Assembly: GCF_000372725.1 (NCBI RefSeq)
Contig: NW_005200763.1
Location: 160,950 to 224,949 of the forward strand
Reading direction: 5' to 3'
Length of the DNA stretch: 64,000 nucleotides
DNA from: Emiliania huxleyi CCMP1516
Lineage: Eukaryota; Haptophyta; Isochrysidales; Noelaerhabdaceae
Shown: positions 1 through 10,093 of the stretch, piece after piece
Layout of the letters: every line of letters starts with the position of its first letter
Numbering within the stretch: the first letter of the stretch is position 1
Position numbers and translations under genes: made by a program
The notes under the pieces: model-generated
The model's database searches: none
Seen by the model: only the letters and a program-made list of their open reading frames with translations
Told to the model about the DNA's origin: nothing

Positions 1-2009
1 GATCGACAGGAAGTAGAGGCCGACGGCGGCGATGTGGCGCGCGCGGGGCGAGAGCGGGTGGACGCCCGGCGGGACGACGTAGCCGAAGGCCGCGAGCTCG
101 TGCAGCTGCGGCGTGGGGTCGCCGAGGTGCGGCAGCAGCGCGGCGCAGAGCGGAGGGTCGCCCAGGATGGAGGCGCGGTACAGCTCGACGGGCAAGTGCG
201 GCAGCGAACGCAAGGCGGCGGAGAGGTTTGCGACGCCCCTGGCGGCGGGCGAGGTCTGGCGAGGCAAGTACTGCTTGGCGCCGGGGCTGAAGAATGGGTC
301 GAGCAGAGCGATCCGCAGCGGCGCCTCCTGCATGCTCACCTCGGCCAGGTGGAGGTGGCGCCGCCCCTTTGGCGGCTGCCGCTCGACCAGCCGACCCACC
401 GCCTCGAGCACGAGCTGCGCGCCTGTTCACTGGCAGAGGTGTGAAGAGACGCTGTTCACAGCTGGACCTCGAGCACGAGCTGCGCGCCCAAGGAGTGGCC
501 CACCAGCCGCAACTGCCGCACCGCTCGCCTCGGAGCGCCCTCGCAGCCGCCCTCGCTTCCGCCCTCGCCGCCGCCGCAGCTCCCGCCGCCTGCGCCGCCT
601 GCGCCGCCTGCGCCGCCAATACCGCCGCCGCCGCCGCCCCTCCACCCATCCGGATCGCTGCCCGCGGCCTGTCGCTGCGCCGCCCCTCCGGCGCCGGCAC
701 CCAGCTCTGACACCGCCGCCGCCTCTCCGCCGCCCCCGGAGCCGTCGCTACCGCCTGCGCCGCCTCGCACCGGCGAGGAGGGTCCTCCGCCGTACGCGGC
801 TCGCCACAGCGGCAGCAGCGCCGAGGCGAGCTGGTCCGCCACGCACCTGCCCACAGCAGCAGGGGAGCAGCGGCTCGTCACGGCCCCAGCCTCCTCTGGT
901 CCCCAGACCTCTGCCGTGTATCTCGCTTCCCAGGTCTCTGCCATACCTCCTCTGGTCACTCCATCGCCGCCGTATCTCCCCTCCTCTCGGCTCTATCGCG
1001 CACGGTGTCCCGTCGGCCGCGTCCCGCGACACGGTCTTGCCGTCCGCCTGCCGCACCTAGAGACGGGGTGTGGCTGGGGTGAAGGCCGAGATGGCCGGGT
1101 TGTGGACGAGGTGACGACCGAGGTATGGCCAAGATGCGGCCGAGGTGCGGCCGAGGCGCGGCCGAGATGTGGCCGAGGTGCGGCCGAGGTGCGGCGTCAG
1201 GTTGCCTGCCAGCGCAGCGCGTGCTGGCCCTCTGCACTGTGGATCTTGCGCTCCGCCTCGTGCAGCGTGTCGTCCGCGAACTGGTTCCAGTAGAAGAGCG
1301 CCACGTTCCAGCCGCGCGCCGCCCACAGCTCCGCCGCGTCGATGTCGGGCACCCTCTCGCCCTTGACGCCGAGCGAGGGCTGCTTGACGTTCCGCCTCCA
1401 GTTGAAGGTCTCGCGGAAGCCGCGCGCGGTCGTGCCGGGCTCCCAGCCGTGCACGTACACCACCGTCGGCTGCGCCGGGTCCCACCCGCCGCTCGCCCAC
1501 CACAGGCCGCAGTGCAGCTCCCCCCAGTCCAAGCCGGCCGTCTCAGTCTCGGGAAGCAGCGGAGGCGTCCCGGACGTTTCGCCGTCGTCCGGCTCGAGGC
1601 CCTCGGGCCGCCGCCGCGTCGCTGCGGCAGCCCACCGCGCCACCACCGGCCGCGACCGCCGCCTCGCCCGCTCCGCCGCCTCCCACCGCGACCCTCGAAG
1701 CACGGTCTGCACCGAGTGCGGCAGCGAGGACGGGAGCGGCAGCCAGGGGAGGAGGCGGACGAGGCAGACGAGGAGTGCGAACGGCAGCGCGAGGAGCAGC
1801 ACCGCGCACCCGAGCAGCAGCAGCTGCACCGCCACGATCACCGGCGAGTGGTGGCACGGCCGGCGCCGGTTCAGCAGGTCGGCCACCGTCTGCTCGAGCG
1901 CTATGACGGCGGGGTCGGCGTTGTCGTCGAAGGGAGTGCGCGCCGAGTTCTCGCCCAGCTCCTCGTAGGCGGAGGGCAGAGCGCCAAGCTCGACGCCGCT
2001 AGCCGCCAT
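1..2009 (-). CDS. membrane-anchored lipase-like alpha/beta hydrolase (3' end outside window)
   Basis: Translation from the ATG at 2009 gives a polar N-terminus, then a strongly hydrophobic stretch at about residues 45-70 (one membrane segment), then an esterase-type fold: VVYVHGW (oxyanion-side HG motif), an Arg-Trp-rich loop, and, in the second exon, the nucleophile elbow GHSLGAQ near 495-515. A Gly/Ala/Ser linker lies between. The first intron runs from about 1205 to 905 (GC donor at 1205) and holds a minisatellite; the second is a 65-bp introner at 403-467. After it the frame continues as VLEAVGRLVE through to base 1 with no stop, so the gene is truncated by the window edge. Known: GxSxG hydrolases with an N-terminal anchor act on lipids or esters. 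Inferred: substrate unknown, probably membrane-facing. The exact acceptor of the first intron is not certain. Confidence 0.72.
403..467 (-). repeat. introner intron flanked by 22-bp exon duplication
   Basis: Positions 402-423 and 467-488 are the same 22 bases, separated by 43 bp that carry the family motif (GTGAACAG, TCTTCACACC on the sense strand). Removing 65 bp with GT..AG borders restores a continuous reading frame and leaves one copy of the duplicated exon sequence. This is the clearest insertion footprint in the window. Confidence 0.85.
1125..1196. repeat. intronic minisatellite, GCGGCCGAGG-type unit
   Basis: About six imperfect units of roughly 10-12 bp (gcggccgagg and variants) lie inside the first intron of the lipase-like gene, with related degenerate copies on either side. 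Confidence 0.75.
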
Positions 2010-2354
2010 CCAGCGCCGCTGCCATCCAAGCGATAAAAGAAACACTTCGGCTGGTCGCCTCCCCGACGCGCAAAAAGGCCCCGCGCAGCGGCACAAGGGC
2101 CCGCCGCAGGCGCGGGGGGTCCGGGGAGCAGCGAGCGCCCCCCGGCTTGAGCAGGAGCAGATCGCCGCACACACAGTGTTGAAGATCGCGCATTTGCCAG
2201 TGCGAGAATGGTAGAACGCTTTTCCAGCACCATCGGGCACAGTTTGGCTAGCAACGGCGCTTGGGTCTAAATTTAGAGTGCGTGTGAATGAACTTTAGGA
2301 ATCCTAGTGATAGTTTAGTGCGCTATTTAGTTGCGTGTTCGAGTGCGCACAGCT

Positions 2355-2400
2355 GAGAGAGAGATTTTTAGCAATACCAAACAACTCTAACACTCACACT
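2355..2400 (-). repeat. dispersed repeat, TTTTTAGCAATACC type
   Basis: The segment around gatttttagcaataccaaa recurs in reverse orientation near 39108-39150, at the right end of a Tc1/mariner-like element, and in degraded form near 41024-41052. It is therefore a mobile or repeated end fragment rather than unique intergenic sequence. Confidence 0.6.
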
Positions 2401-2512
2401 CACACGTCATTTGGGTGTTTGTTTTATCACAGCTGAGTGCGTACTTTATGTTCTGTCTGGCTCTTCACATCTCTCTCTCTCTTCACCTCTTCCCTCTTTT
2501 GGCCTAAGCACA

Positions 2513-2946
2513 ATATTCTCGAATATCTCCGAGAATATAGATGGTCCCGCGCACTTTCGTATTCGAGAATATTCTCGAGAATATAGATGCCCCGGCGCGG
2601 CTTTTTCTCAAGAATCTACGAGATTTCTTCAGCCCTTGACCTTGGTTGACCTCGAGTGTCAAGATATTCTTGAATATTCTCGACGTTACATCGCGGCGTC
2701 TATAACGGTCTTGACTACAGCTTCTCGAAGCAGCTCTTTTGCCCCCTCAACAGTAGGTTTTGGGTCGATGCAGACGGAAATCTTTAAGTTTTGGACGTTC
2801 CTGAGCGGTTTGGGAGCACAAACCTCTACTTTAGAGCGATTTTTGGCGTCCGCTGACCTCTCGCGTGGGGAAAATATTCTCAATATTCGAGAATATTCTC
2901 GAGAATATAGATGGTCTGGCGAGAATATAAGCAAAAGAATATAGAT
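2513..2946. repeat. AT-rich block built from a 12-bp palindrome
   Basis: The perfect palindrome GAGAATATTCTC and partial versions of it occur about six times, usually followed by gagaatatagatgg. The block is far more AT-rich than the surrounding genes. Weak ORFs run through both strands but none looks like a conserved protein. It could be a matrix-attachment-like spacer, an old element, or a repeated protein-binding site. Confidence 0.6.
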
Positions 2947-3040
2947 AGTACTTGGCGAGAAAAGCGTGCTTAGGCTAATCCCTCTTCTGCTGATGGTGAA
3001 ATTCGCGCTAAAGTGCACTCAAGATGCAGCACATAAACAC

Positions 3041-3104
3041 TTCACAGCCTTGTTGTGAGAAGAAAATACGTCCTATGGCGCTATGCGCTGGTCTGTGAGA
3101 GGTT
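3041..3104 (+). repeat. dispersed ~60-bp repeat (TTCACAGCCTTGTT...CTGTGAGAGG)
   Basis: The same sequence with a few changes recurs at 37508-37590 (+), partly at 39272-39311 (+) and, inverted and doubled, at 62988-63085. Here it sits 85 bp before the PPR-TrmB start codon; at 62988 it sits just before the TMEM14-like start. Confidence 0.8.
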
Positions 3105-3189
3105 GAGGTGCGAGCCCTGGAGGCGCTTTCACACCGACTCAAGTTAGCAGCGGCCGTGCGTGAGCGCGAGCACGACGTTGCTACACCAT

Positions 3190-5243
3190 ATGCCCAACCG
3201 CTTCGACGCCGACCTCGCCGCGGCCCTACAGAGACGGAATGTGAAGCTCTTCAACTCGCTCCTCTCCCGGCACGCACGCTTCGGCGAGGTCGAGCGGGTC
3301 CAGAAGGCGTTTGATGCGCTGTGCGCGCTACGGCCGCCGCTCAAGCCAAACGAGTACACCTACGGGATCCTCCTCAACGCGTACGTGCGGCTCGCGGACT
3401 ACAGCGCGGGCGAACGATGCAGGCAGATCCTCTCCGAGATGCAGGGCAGCGGCGTGCCCGTCAGCGCGGTGGTCTACACCACCGTCATCAAGGGCCGAGT
3501 CAACGCCCTCGATATGCCATCCGGTGAACCTTCCGAGAGAAGACCTTCCGAGAGCAGCTGTCCTCCGCTGCCCGCTGACATGCGTATCTGATACGTCCCT
3601 GGACTGTCCGCAGCGTGGTCGCACTTTGAGGCGATGCTATCCGACCCTGCCGCACAGCCGAACCTGCGGACGGTAAACACGATGCTGCGCGGCTGCCTCT
3701 ACGTCGGCGACGGCGCGGGCGTCGACCGGCTGCTCGAGACGGCGGCGCGGCTCGGCCTGGAGCCCGACCGCGCGACCAGGGACGCGGCGGTGAGGGCGGC
3801 GGCGGCGGCGTTCGATTCCAAGAGGCTGCGGCGGGCGCTCGAGGCCCACGCCTCCGGAGGTCTGGCATCGCTGAGCCACGCGGCGGCGGCGGACGTCTGC
3901 ATCGCGCTCGCGCTCACCGGCAAGTTCAAGCGCTGCGCCAAGGCGCTCAAGGCTTTGGGCGGCGGCGGCAGCGGCAAGAGCAGCGGCGGTGGCGGCGGCG
4001 GCGGAGGCGGCGGCGGCGGCGGCGGAGGTGGCGGCGGCGGAGGCGGAGGTGGCAGCAGCGGCGGTGGCAGCGGCGGTGGCGGCAGCGGCGGTGGCGGTGG
4101 CAGCGGCGGTGGCGGGGAAGGGTCGGCGCAGGAGGTTTCGATGCTCGAGGGCAGCCTCGCCGCCGTGCGCGCCTTCTTGGAGAGCGAGGGGCGCGAGGCG
4201 GCGGCGGCGGCTTTCTCGACCGCCGCGGTGGCGCGCTTCCCTCCGGTGGCAGCTGCGGCTGCGAAGGTAGGGTGTGGGAGCCTCGGCTGCACAGCTCGGC
4301 TGCATCTGGGCTCCACCCCGGGCGCCTCGTGCTCGAAGGTGTCTTGGAGCGCCCTCTTCCCGGACGCGTCGCGGGCTGTCAAGGTTGAGGTGGGCGCCGG
4401 CACCGGCGACTGGGTGGCGCTGCGGGCGGAGGCCGACGCTGCGACCGCCAACTGGGCGGCGCTCGAGCTGCGTCACGACCGCGCGTGCCTCATCCGCGCC
4501 AAGGGGGCGATGCGCGGGCTGCGCAACCTCGCGGTGCTCGCCGGGGACGCGCACGGGATCCTGAGCGGCGGGCTGCCCCTTCGCTCCGTGGCGGAGGTGC
4601 ATGTCAACTTCCCGCAGCCGCCGCAGTCCGAGGGCAGCGAGCGGCACCTCGTGAACCGCGCCTTCCTCGAGGCGGCTCACGCCATCCTCCAGCCGGGAGG
4701 CATGCCGCTCGCCGCTCCGCCCTCGACGAAGAGGCCCAGAGGACCTCCCCCGATCCGTCTCCTCGCCTCCTCCCGCCTCCTCGCGCAGGTACCCTCACCC
4801 TCACCTCGGACGACGAGGCATACTGCGCGAGCGTCGCGAGGCGCGCCGTCTCCGAGCCCGCCCTCGCGGCGCTCTGGCAGCCCGCGTTTGGGCCGCCGCA
4901 CTACAAGACGCACGAGCGACCGCTGCCGAGCCATCGGTCCGCTTTCGACGACCTGTGGGCGGCGCGCGGCTTCAGCCGCCGCTTCCAGTGCCGCCTCTCG
5001 GCGCGGCGCGCCAGGGGGCAGCCTCGGCCGCAGCACGAGAGCGAGGCTGCTGAGGCTGCTCTGGCGGAGGGTGTGGGGCGGGCGGGCGGGGCGGGTGGAG
5101 AGGGAGAGGAGGCGGGGGGCAGCAAGAGGAAGAGGAGGGGCAAGGAGACGTCGAAACAGCGGAAGAGGAGGCGCGCGAAGGAGAGGGCGGCGGAGGGCGG
5201 GGGCGGCGAGGCGGCGAGTGGTGCGGCGGTGATAGATCCATAG
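3190..5243 (+). CDS. PPR protein fused to TrmB-type tRNA (guanine-N7) methyltransferase
   Basis: Three exons (3190-3523, 3614-4699, 4789-5243) join in frame to about 624 residues. The second intron is GC-AG. The first third has pentatricopeptide repeats with the usual spacing (VVYTTVIKG, then WSHFEAMLSD, then NLRTVNTMLRGC). A tract of about 50 glycines follows (3958-4122). The C-terminal half carries a class I SAM fold of TrmB type: VEVGAGTGDW (SAM loop), WAALELRHDR, NFPQPP where TrmB has a WPDPW-like motif, then HLVNRAFLEAAHAILQPGG and TLTLTSDD across the intron. The tail is Lys/Arg-rich. Known: TrmB makes m7G46 in tRNA; PPR repeats bind RNA in organelles. Inferred: an organellar RNA-guided or tRNA-specific methyltransferase. 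I chose the ATG at 3190 because upstream in-frame codons are not ATG. A further small intron near 4266-4350 is possible. Confidence 0.82.
3958..4122 (+). repeat. poly-glycine coding tract
   Basis: GGC/GGA/GGT codons encode almost uninterrupted glycine with a few serines, forming a flexible linker between the PPR and methyltransferase parts. Such tracts expand and contract readily, so length polymorphism is likely. Confidence 0.85.
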
Positions 5244-5593
5244 TGAGTGAGTACTGTCGTAAAGTCGCAATGTCGCGGCACACACGACTAATAAAAATCG
5301 TAAAAGCGAACACCGTCCGCGAGAGAGAGGAGAGGTGTACATCGATGCATGTGAGATGCGTGAGGTATGCATCAGCGAGCACCAACTGTGTCTCTCACTC
5401 TCACTCTCTGGAGCGACTCTCGTGCGCGCCGCAGGTATCTGTGGTGACGTGCGCGCTGTCTCTCGAGGCTGTCGAGCCCGTGAACCCATTCGGTGCATGT
5501 GCATGTGCATGTATGATGTAAATGTCTTGTCCCTGCCAGGCGGAGCAGGACGCGACGGCCTAGTGCCGCGTGTGCCCCCTCGACGGCTAAAAG

Positions 5594-8128
5594 CTATCCG
5601 CGGCTGCCGAAGGCCTTCTTCAGCTGCTCGCCGAGGGTGCGCCACGCCGCGAGCTCGGCGGCGGTGTTGCCCGCCGCGCGCGCCTCCTCCACCTTGTGCG
5701 CGCCCTTCTTGAAGGTCTCGGCCTGTGGATCGACGCGCCAGCGGGGGATCGGGATTGTGACGCCGGGGGTAATACTCGTCTCCTCGGGAGATAGCCCACC
5801 GCGCCCAGCTTGCGCCGCTTGGCCTTGGGCGGCGTCGGGGTCGGGAAGGCCTCGACGGCGTGCGGGTACGTGTCGGGGGCGAACCGTGCCGAGGGCTGCA
5901 CCACGCGCCGCGCCTGTTCTCGCATGGGAGCGCGTGAAGCGCCCGTTGCCTCGTCGCTCGGCGGCTGCACCCGAACGCCGGAAGCGCCCGCTGTGTCGCG
6001 AGGGCGGCGGGCTCCCCGGGCGTCGCCTCCTGGCTTGCCGACGCGGCGGCAGTGTCGACGTTGTGCGGAGCGAGCTGCGCAATCGCGCGCGCCTTGGACG
6101 CCGCGGAGAGCTTGGGCGCTGGCGGCTCCGGCGGGGCGGTGTTTGCGATGCACCAGCAGACCACGTGCACCCGCAGCGCCTGAGGGTGTGCGCGGGTGCA
6201 GGGGTGGGATGAGGGGGGGGGGGGGAGGCAGCTCGGGGTGCGCCGTCGGGGGCATGCATCTCGCCGAGACGAGGTGCGCAAGCGAGACGGTCGGCGGCAT
6301 CCCCTCGGCGGGCAGGGAGAGTCGCGTCTTTGAGCCGTCGAGGGCGAAGCAGCGCGGGTTGAGGAGGAAGAGGGTGAGGTGGCCTGCGCACGCTCAGCGC
6401 GGTCGCCGGGGGCGTGAAGACGCGGCGTGAGGGCGAGTCCGGCGCTGGGAGGAGGGACGGTGCGCTCGCCTAGCCCGAGGTTTGGCCAGAGCTCGTGGAT
6501 CTTGCTCCACTTCGCCCACTTGCTGAAGCTCATCGCCTCGGGCAGCTGGATCGTGTCGTCGCCGGCGCGCAGGTGCTCGGCGAAATTGCCGTACTCGATC
6601 TTGGTCTGCCAGTTGCCCTTGGACTGGCAGCCCGCGATCAGGTTGCTGAACGCCTTTGAGTTCTGACCGAAGACCTGGCCGTCAAAGGCGGCGCCGGGCC
6701 GGTCGTTGATGACCTTGGTGCCGTGGAGCACGAAGTACGCCCCGTCGAGGCCGGCCTTGTGCAGGGGCAGGTGCAGCTGGTTGTGACGGTACCTAGTGGG
6801 TCGACACGGGTCACTAAGGCCTTACGCCTCGCCGCCTCGCATCGCGGCCAGCGTTCCCCACTACTCAGGCGCGGCGCGCTTTTCCGGGTCGACGCCGGCG
6901 CCGGCGATGCTGCTGCGTGGCAGCGGGCAGACGCGGGCAAATGCGACCGGCTCGGGAAAGCCCGCGTCCGAGGGGAGGTAGACGGGCTCGAAGTCGCCCG
7001 GCGCGGCGTCGGGCTCCTGCAGCAGCGCGGCCCACTGGTGCCCTCCCCAGTCTACGTTCGCCCCTTGGACGAGCACCTGGGGAAGGCGAGATCCGACATG
7101 CCTCCTGCATATAGCGCTCGCGCTGTGATGGGAGGGCGGTGCGAACGAACCTCCGGGAGAGGCGCCGCGCGCGCCCAGGCGGGCAGGGTGTCGCCCCCGC
7201 CGCCGGCAGGGGGGGTGCCCGGGGGAGATGGTGCCGCCGTGTCGGAGGCCGTCTCGATGCGCGCCTCGACCTCCTCCTCCTCGTCGTCGTCGCGCAGCGG
7301 GGCGGCGGCAATGTAGGAGTGCTGCAGCCCGCCTGTGGGCGCAGGCGGAGAGGGTGTGTAGAGGGAGAGGGGCTGTGCAGCCCCGGGTGCAAGGCATCTG
7401 CATCAGCTCGCCGACGACGTCGAGCAGCTCGTTGGTGTGCTTGTCGCGCACGAAGAGGCCGCGCGAGGGCGAGGCGGAGGAGGAGGAGGGTCGCTCGCCG
7501 AGCTCGTAGGGCAGGGCGGGGCACGAGCCCTGGAAGTCGGCGGTGTGGTAGACGAAGAGGGTCCACTGGCCTAGCAGCAGCGGCGGCAGCAGCGGGCGTG
7601 CAAGGCCGTGCATGCTGCGGGGGCGAGCAGAGAGGCCACGGCTGTCCACGCACCGTCCTCGTCGCCCAGGCGGCGGAGCAGCATCTTGACCGGCGCGAGC
7701 ATGCCGTCCTCGCGGAGGTTGTTGCTCTCGTCGCGCCAAGGCGAGTACGTCTCGAGCATCGCGCCGCGCGCGTTGCGGTTGGCCGGCCTGCCCCAGTCAA
7801 AGCGGACGTCGCTGGCGGCGCCGTCCTTCAGTTCGACCTTGACGTCGGCGATCGTGCGCGCGATGAAGCGTGCGCCGCTCCCCGAGCTGCTGCGGCCGTC
7901 GCTGGAGAGCGCCGACCAGAACTCGTCTTGCAGCGAGCCGGTGCGGGCGACCTGCGCGGCCACCTCGCCGCCGCGCTTCTTGACCGTGTAGATGATGGCC
8001 TGCTCACAGGAGGAGGCGTGAAGAGAGCTGTTTTGCGGCTGGGTGGTTGAAGGATTGAAGGCCTGCGTCTTCTCACCGAGGCCCGCCTGAGACGGGGGAG
8101 GAGGCGTCAGGCTCAGGGGATCAAACAA
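5594..8128 (-). CDS. unrecognised multi-exon protein
   Basis: Several exon-like blocks follow one another on the minus strand and end at the stop at 5594. In order they read AIIYTVKKRGGE (from 7999), GQWTLFVYHTADF (about 7570), VLVQGANVDWGGHQW (about 7080), then LHKAGLDGAYFVLHGTK and FSKWAKWSKIHELWP (6780-6470), and finally a charged helix ending in LKKAFGSRG. The exon before AIIYTV is preceded by an introner at 8000-8040. Composition is that of a folded soluble protein, with no membrane segment or signal that I can see. I do not recognise the family; the exon order is reliable, the exact splice sites are not. The N-terminus may lie further upstream, possibly including the repeat ORF next to it. 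Confidence 0.55.
8000..8040 (-). repeat. introner core
   Basis: The sense strand shows CTCTTCACGCC and then GTGAGCAG, directly before the exon that starts at 7999 (GCC ATC ATC TAC). Confidence 0.7.
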
Positions 8129-8684
8129 ACAAACACGGAAACCTCCAGATCAGGCTCAGGGCATCACGTGGCAAGAGCATAGAGGCGGCGTGAAATGGGC
8201 AATCGTTCGGCGGTTTCGCTCTTCGGGCCTGGAAGACGTACAGGCCGATGCCAAAGTTATTCAGGAGATGGTTGTCGGACGGCTTGGTGTGACCGACGGT
8301 GAGGGCGTGCTCAAGGTCGATGAAGGTGTCGGTGCTGATCTGCAGCACGTCGTGGTGGCGCCTATCGATGCTGGCGTGCTCATCAAGGTCGATGAAGGTG
8401 TCGGTGCTGATCTGCAGCACGTCGTGGTGGCGCCTATCGATGCTGGCGTGCTCAAGGTCGATGAAGGTGTCGGTGCTGATCTGCAGCACGTCGTGGTGGC
8501 GCCTATCGATGCTGGCGACGACCGCGCCCAGCTTGACAGCAGGAGTGAAGCTCATCTCGAAGCGCGAAGCACCGGCGCTCATGGCATTCTCGAGTTGTTC
8601 GCGGTGCGCGTTGCAGCGCGTGTGGATGCGCGACATCGACTCGCGTAGCTCGCTTCCAACCTCGGCACAGCCACCGACGACCAT
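8121..8684 (-). CDS. hypothetical protein with three tandem 23-24-residue repeats
   Basis: An ATG at 8684 opens 187 codons. After an N-terminal region with a helical, Arg/Glu-rich character there are three consecutive, virtually identical copies of the unit IDRRHHDVLQISTDTFIDL, followed by a unique tail. The ORF's stop lies at 8121, overlapping the first codons of the next downstream exon set, so this may be an upstream part of the same gene with an unseen splice. No family is recognised. The near-identity of the repeats at the DNA level shows recent tandem duplication rather than selection on protein alone. Confidence 0.4.
   Translation of the reverse strand: MVVGGCAEVGSELRESMSRIHTRCNAHREQLENAMSAGASRFEMSFTPAVKLGAVVASIDRRHHDVLQISTDTFIDLEHASIDRRHHDVLQISTDTFIDLDEHASIDRRHHDVLQISTDTFIDLEHALTVGHTKPSDNHLLNNFGIGLYVFQARRAKPPNDCPFHAASMLLPRDALSLIWRFPCLFV
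8310..8516 (-). repeat. tandem repeat, 69/72-bp units x3, in frame
   Basis: Three units starting near 8310, 8379 and 8451 are essentially identical; the middle one differs by an extra codon (ATC on the plus strand). All lengths are multiples of three, so the repeats keep the reading frame. Confidence 0.9.
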
Positions 8685-8689
8685 GATGT

Positions 8690-9840
8690 CTACAGTCGGA
8701 GCTGTTGATGATGGCTGTGAGCAGCGACCAACAACACACAGAGCCAGAAGGCGAAGAGGCGTGATTGCGGCGTCCAGTCAGTCAGTCTTACACACCTCCA
8801 AGCAAGGAGGACGGGCCCACACGCACACACACGCTGCACACGATTGGCTCGGGAGCCGACACGAGGCACGCTGTCACCGGCCGTAGCACTGGGTCCGGAC
8901 TGCTGGACGCACAACACACAGCTCACAGGACAGCTCACGAGGTGGCGCTGTATAGTGGGGTTCTCAGGGACCGACACGGGAGAAGAAGGTGGAGCACAGG
9001 GACGGGGACACAGAACTCACGAACTGATATCCCACCCCGCGCCGGGGGCGGTGGCGCGCGCGAGCGCCGGGGTATTTGGACCCGCAGTCTGGCAGGCGCC
9101 AGGCCACAGATCTGCCGGCAGAGCCTTCAAGCCGCATCCGCGATCCGCGCCGGCTCTCAGAAGAGATCCGGCGCGGTGCTGACCGCGTCCTCGCAGCGGA
9201 CCACCGAGTTCACGATGATGTCCGAGGAGAAGCGGTGCAGCTGCGGCACGATGCGGTAGTCGCACAATGCCGCATTGCGGTTTGCGGCACTCCTGCTGCA
9301 ACGCGCGCGCGGCGGTGAGGAGAGCGCGCGTCCTCGGCTTTCTTTTTCAGAGAGAGTTCTTGTTGTTTAAATTCTAGTGAGATCTTACGAACATTCCCGG
9401 AGGCGGACTGGGGTTTGCGATGAGAAGTTTTTAGTGCAAGATTTCTCTTTTGCCACCGCTGTGGTTTGTGCCAACCGCGCGCGTCTGTCAGCTATAGCCG
9501 CAGCCACTCCCAGCTGCTCGGTGTGAACAGAGTTCGTACCCCGAGCAGCAGGGAGCTCCGCAACTCGAGATCCCTCGAGAGTTCACGCGGAGTCGGCTGG
9601 GGCTATACCAGACAACGCGTGCGTCAGTGGCTGACTTTCGGGCAAGGGCGAGCCCGCCCGACTCAGCGTTATGTCGAGCAGCCCTGTTGCTGCTGCTGCC
9701 GAGGCGCTGCTGCGAGCGCCAGCAGCCCTCCCGATGCATTTGTCATTGTATACTTACACACCGCTTTTACATACACTCAGTACTAGCAAGAGCAGCCGAG
9801 CAGAGAGATGCATTACCCTGGCTGGCATTACCACTTCAGC
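8690..9840. other. sequence with no confident gene
   Basis: One exon-like stretch on the minus strand near 9270-9170 reads DYRIVPQLHRFSSDIIV and ends in a stop near 9170, which suggests the last exon of an unidentified gene. The rest (9300-9840) has short T-rich and GC-rich segments and no convincing ORF. Confidence 0.4.
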
Positions 9841-10093
9841 CGTCTGAATTCGGACGCCTGTGCTACCCTTCACACACGCTACACACGGTGTACTAGCACG
9901 GCGCATCCTGCGCCGTGCCCCATGAATGTCGATACTCCAGCATCACACCCTCTGTGCCACAATCGTGTCACGTGGACGTCCCTTAGTCGGCGCGTCTTGT
10001 CTGTCGCGATGTCCTAGACGTCGTGCCTTTCTGGTCCTTTACAGTCCTACATGAGCCAGCCACCCTCCGGCTCTGAGCCTCTGCGCTCAAACG
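9841..10093 (+). repeat. left 253-bp direct repeat with hairpin
   Basis: It begins with the imperfect palindrome CGTCTGAATTCGGACG. At 9896-9918 it contains a perfect 10-bp inverted repeat (GCACGGCGCA, loop TCC, TGCGCCGTGC). It ends with the first 14 codons of an ORF that starts at 10051. Confidence 0.9.

Noticed and set aside
4677-6731. 684-codon ORF on the minus strand
   Set aside because: It overlaps the PPR-TrmB exons on the other strand, is Arg/Pro/Ala-rich without motifs, and reflects the lack of stop codons in antisense GC-rich sequence.
8310-8516. CRISPR-like array
   Set aside because: The repeats are direct, contiguous and without spacers; the region is a eukaryotic coding tandem repeat. 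No CRISPR array is present in the window.
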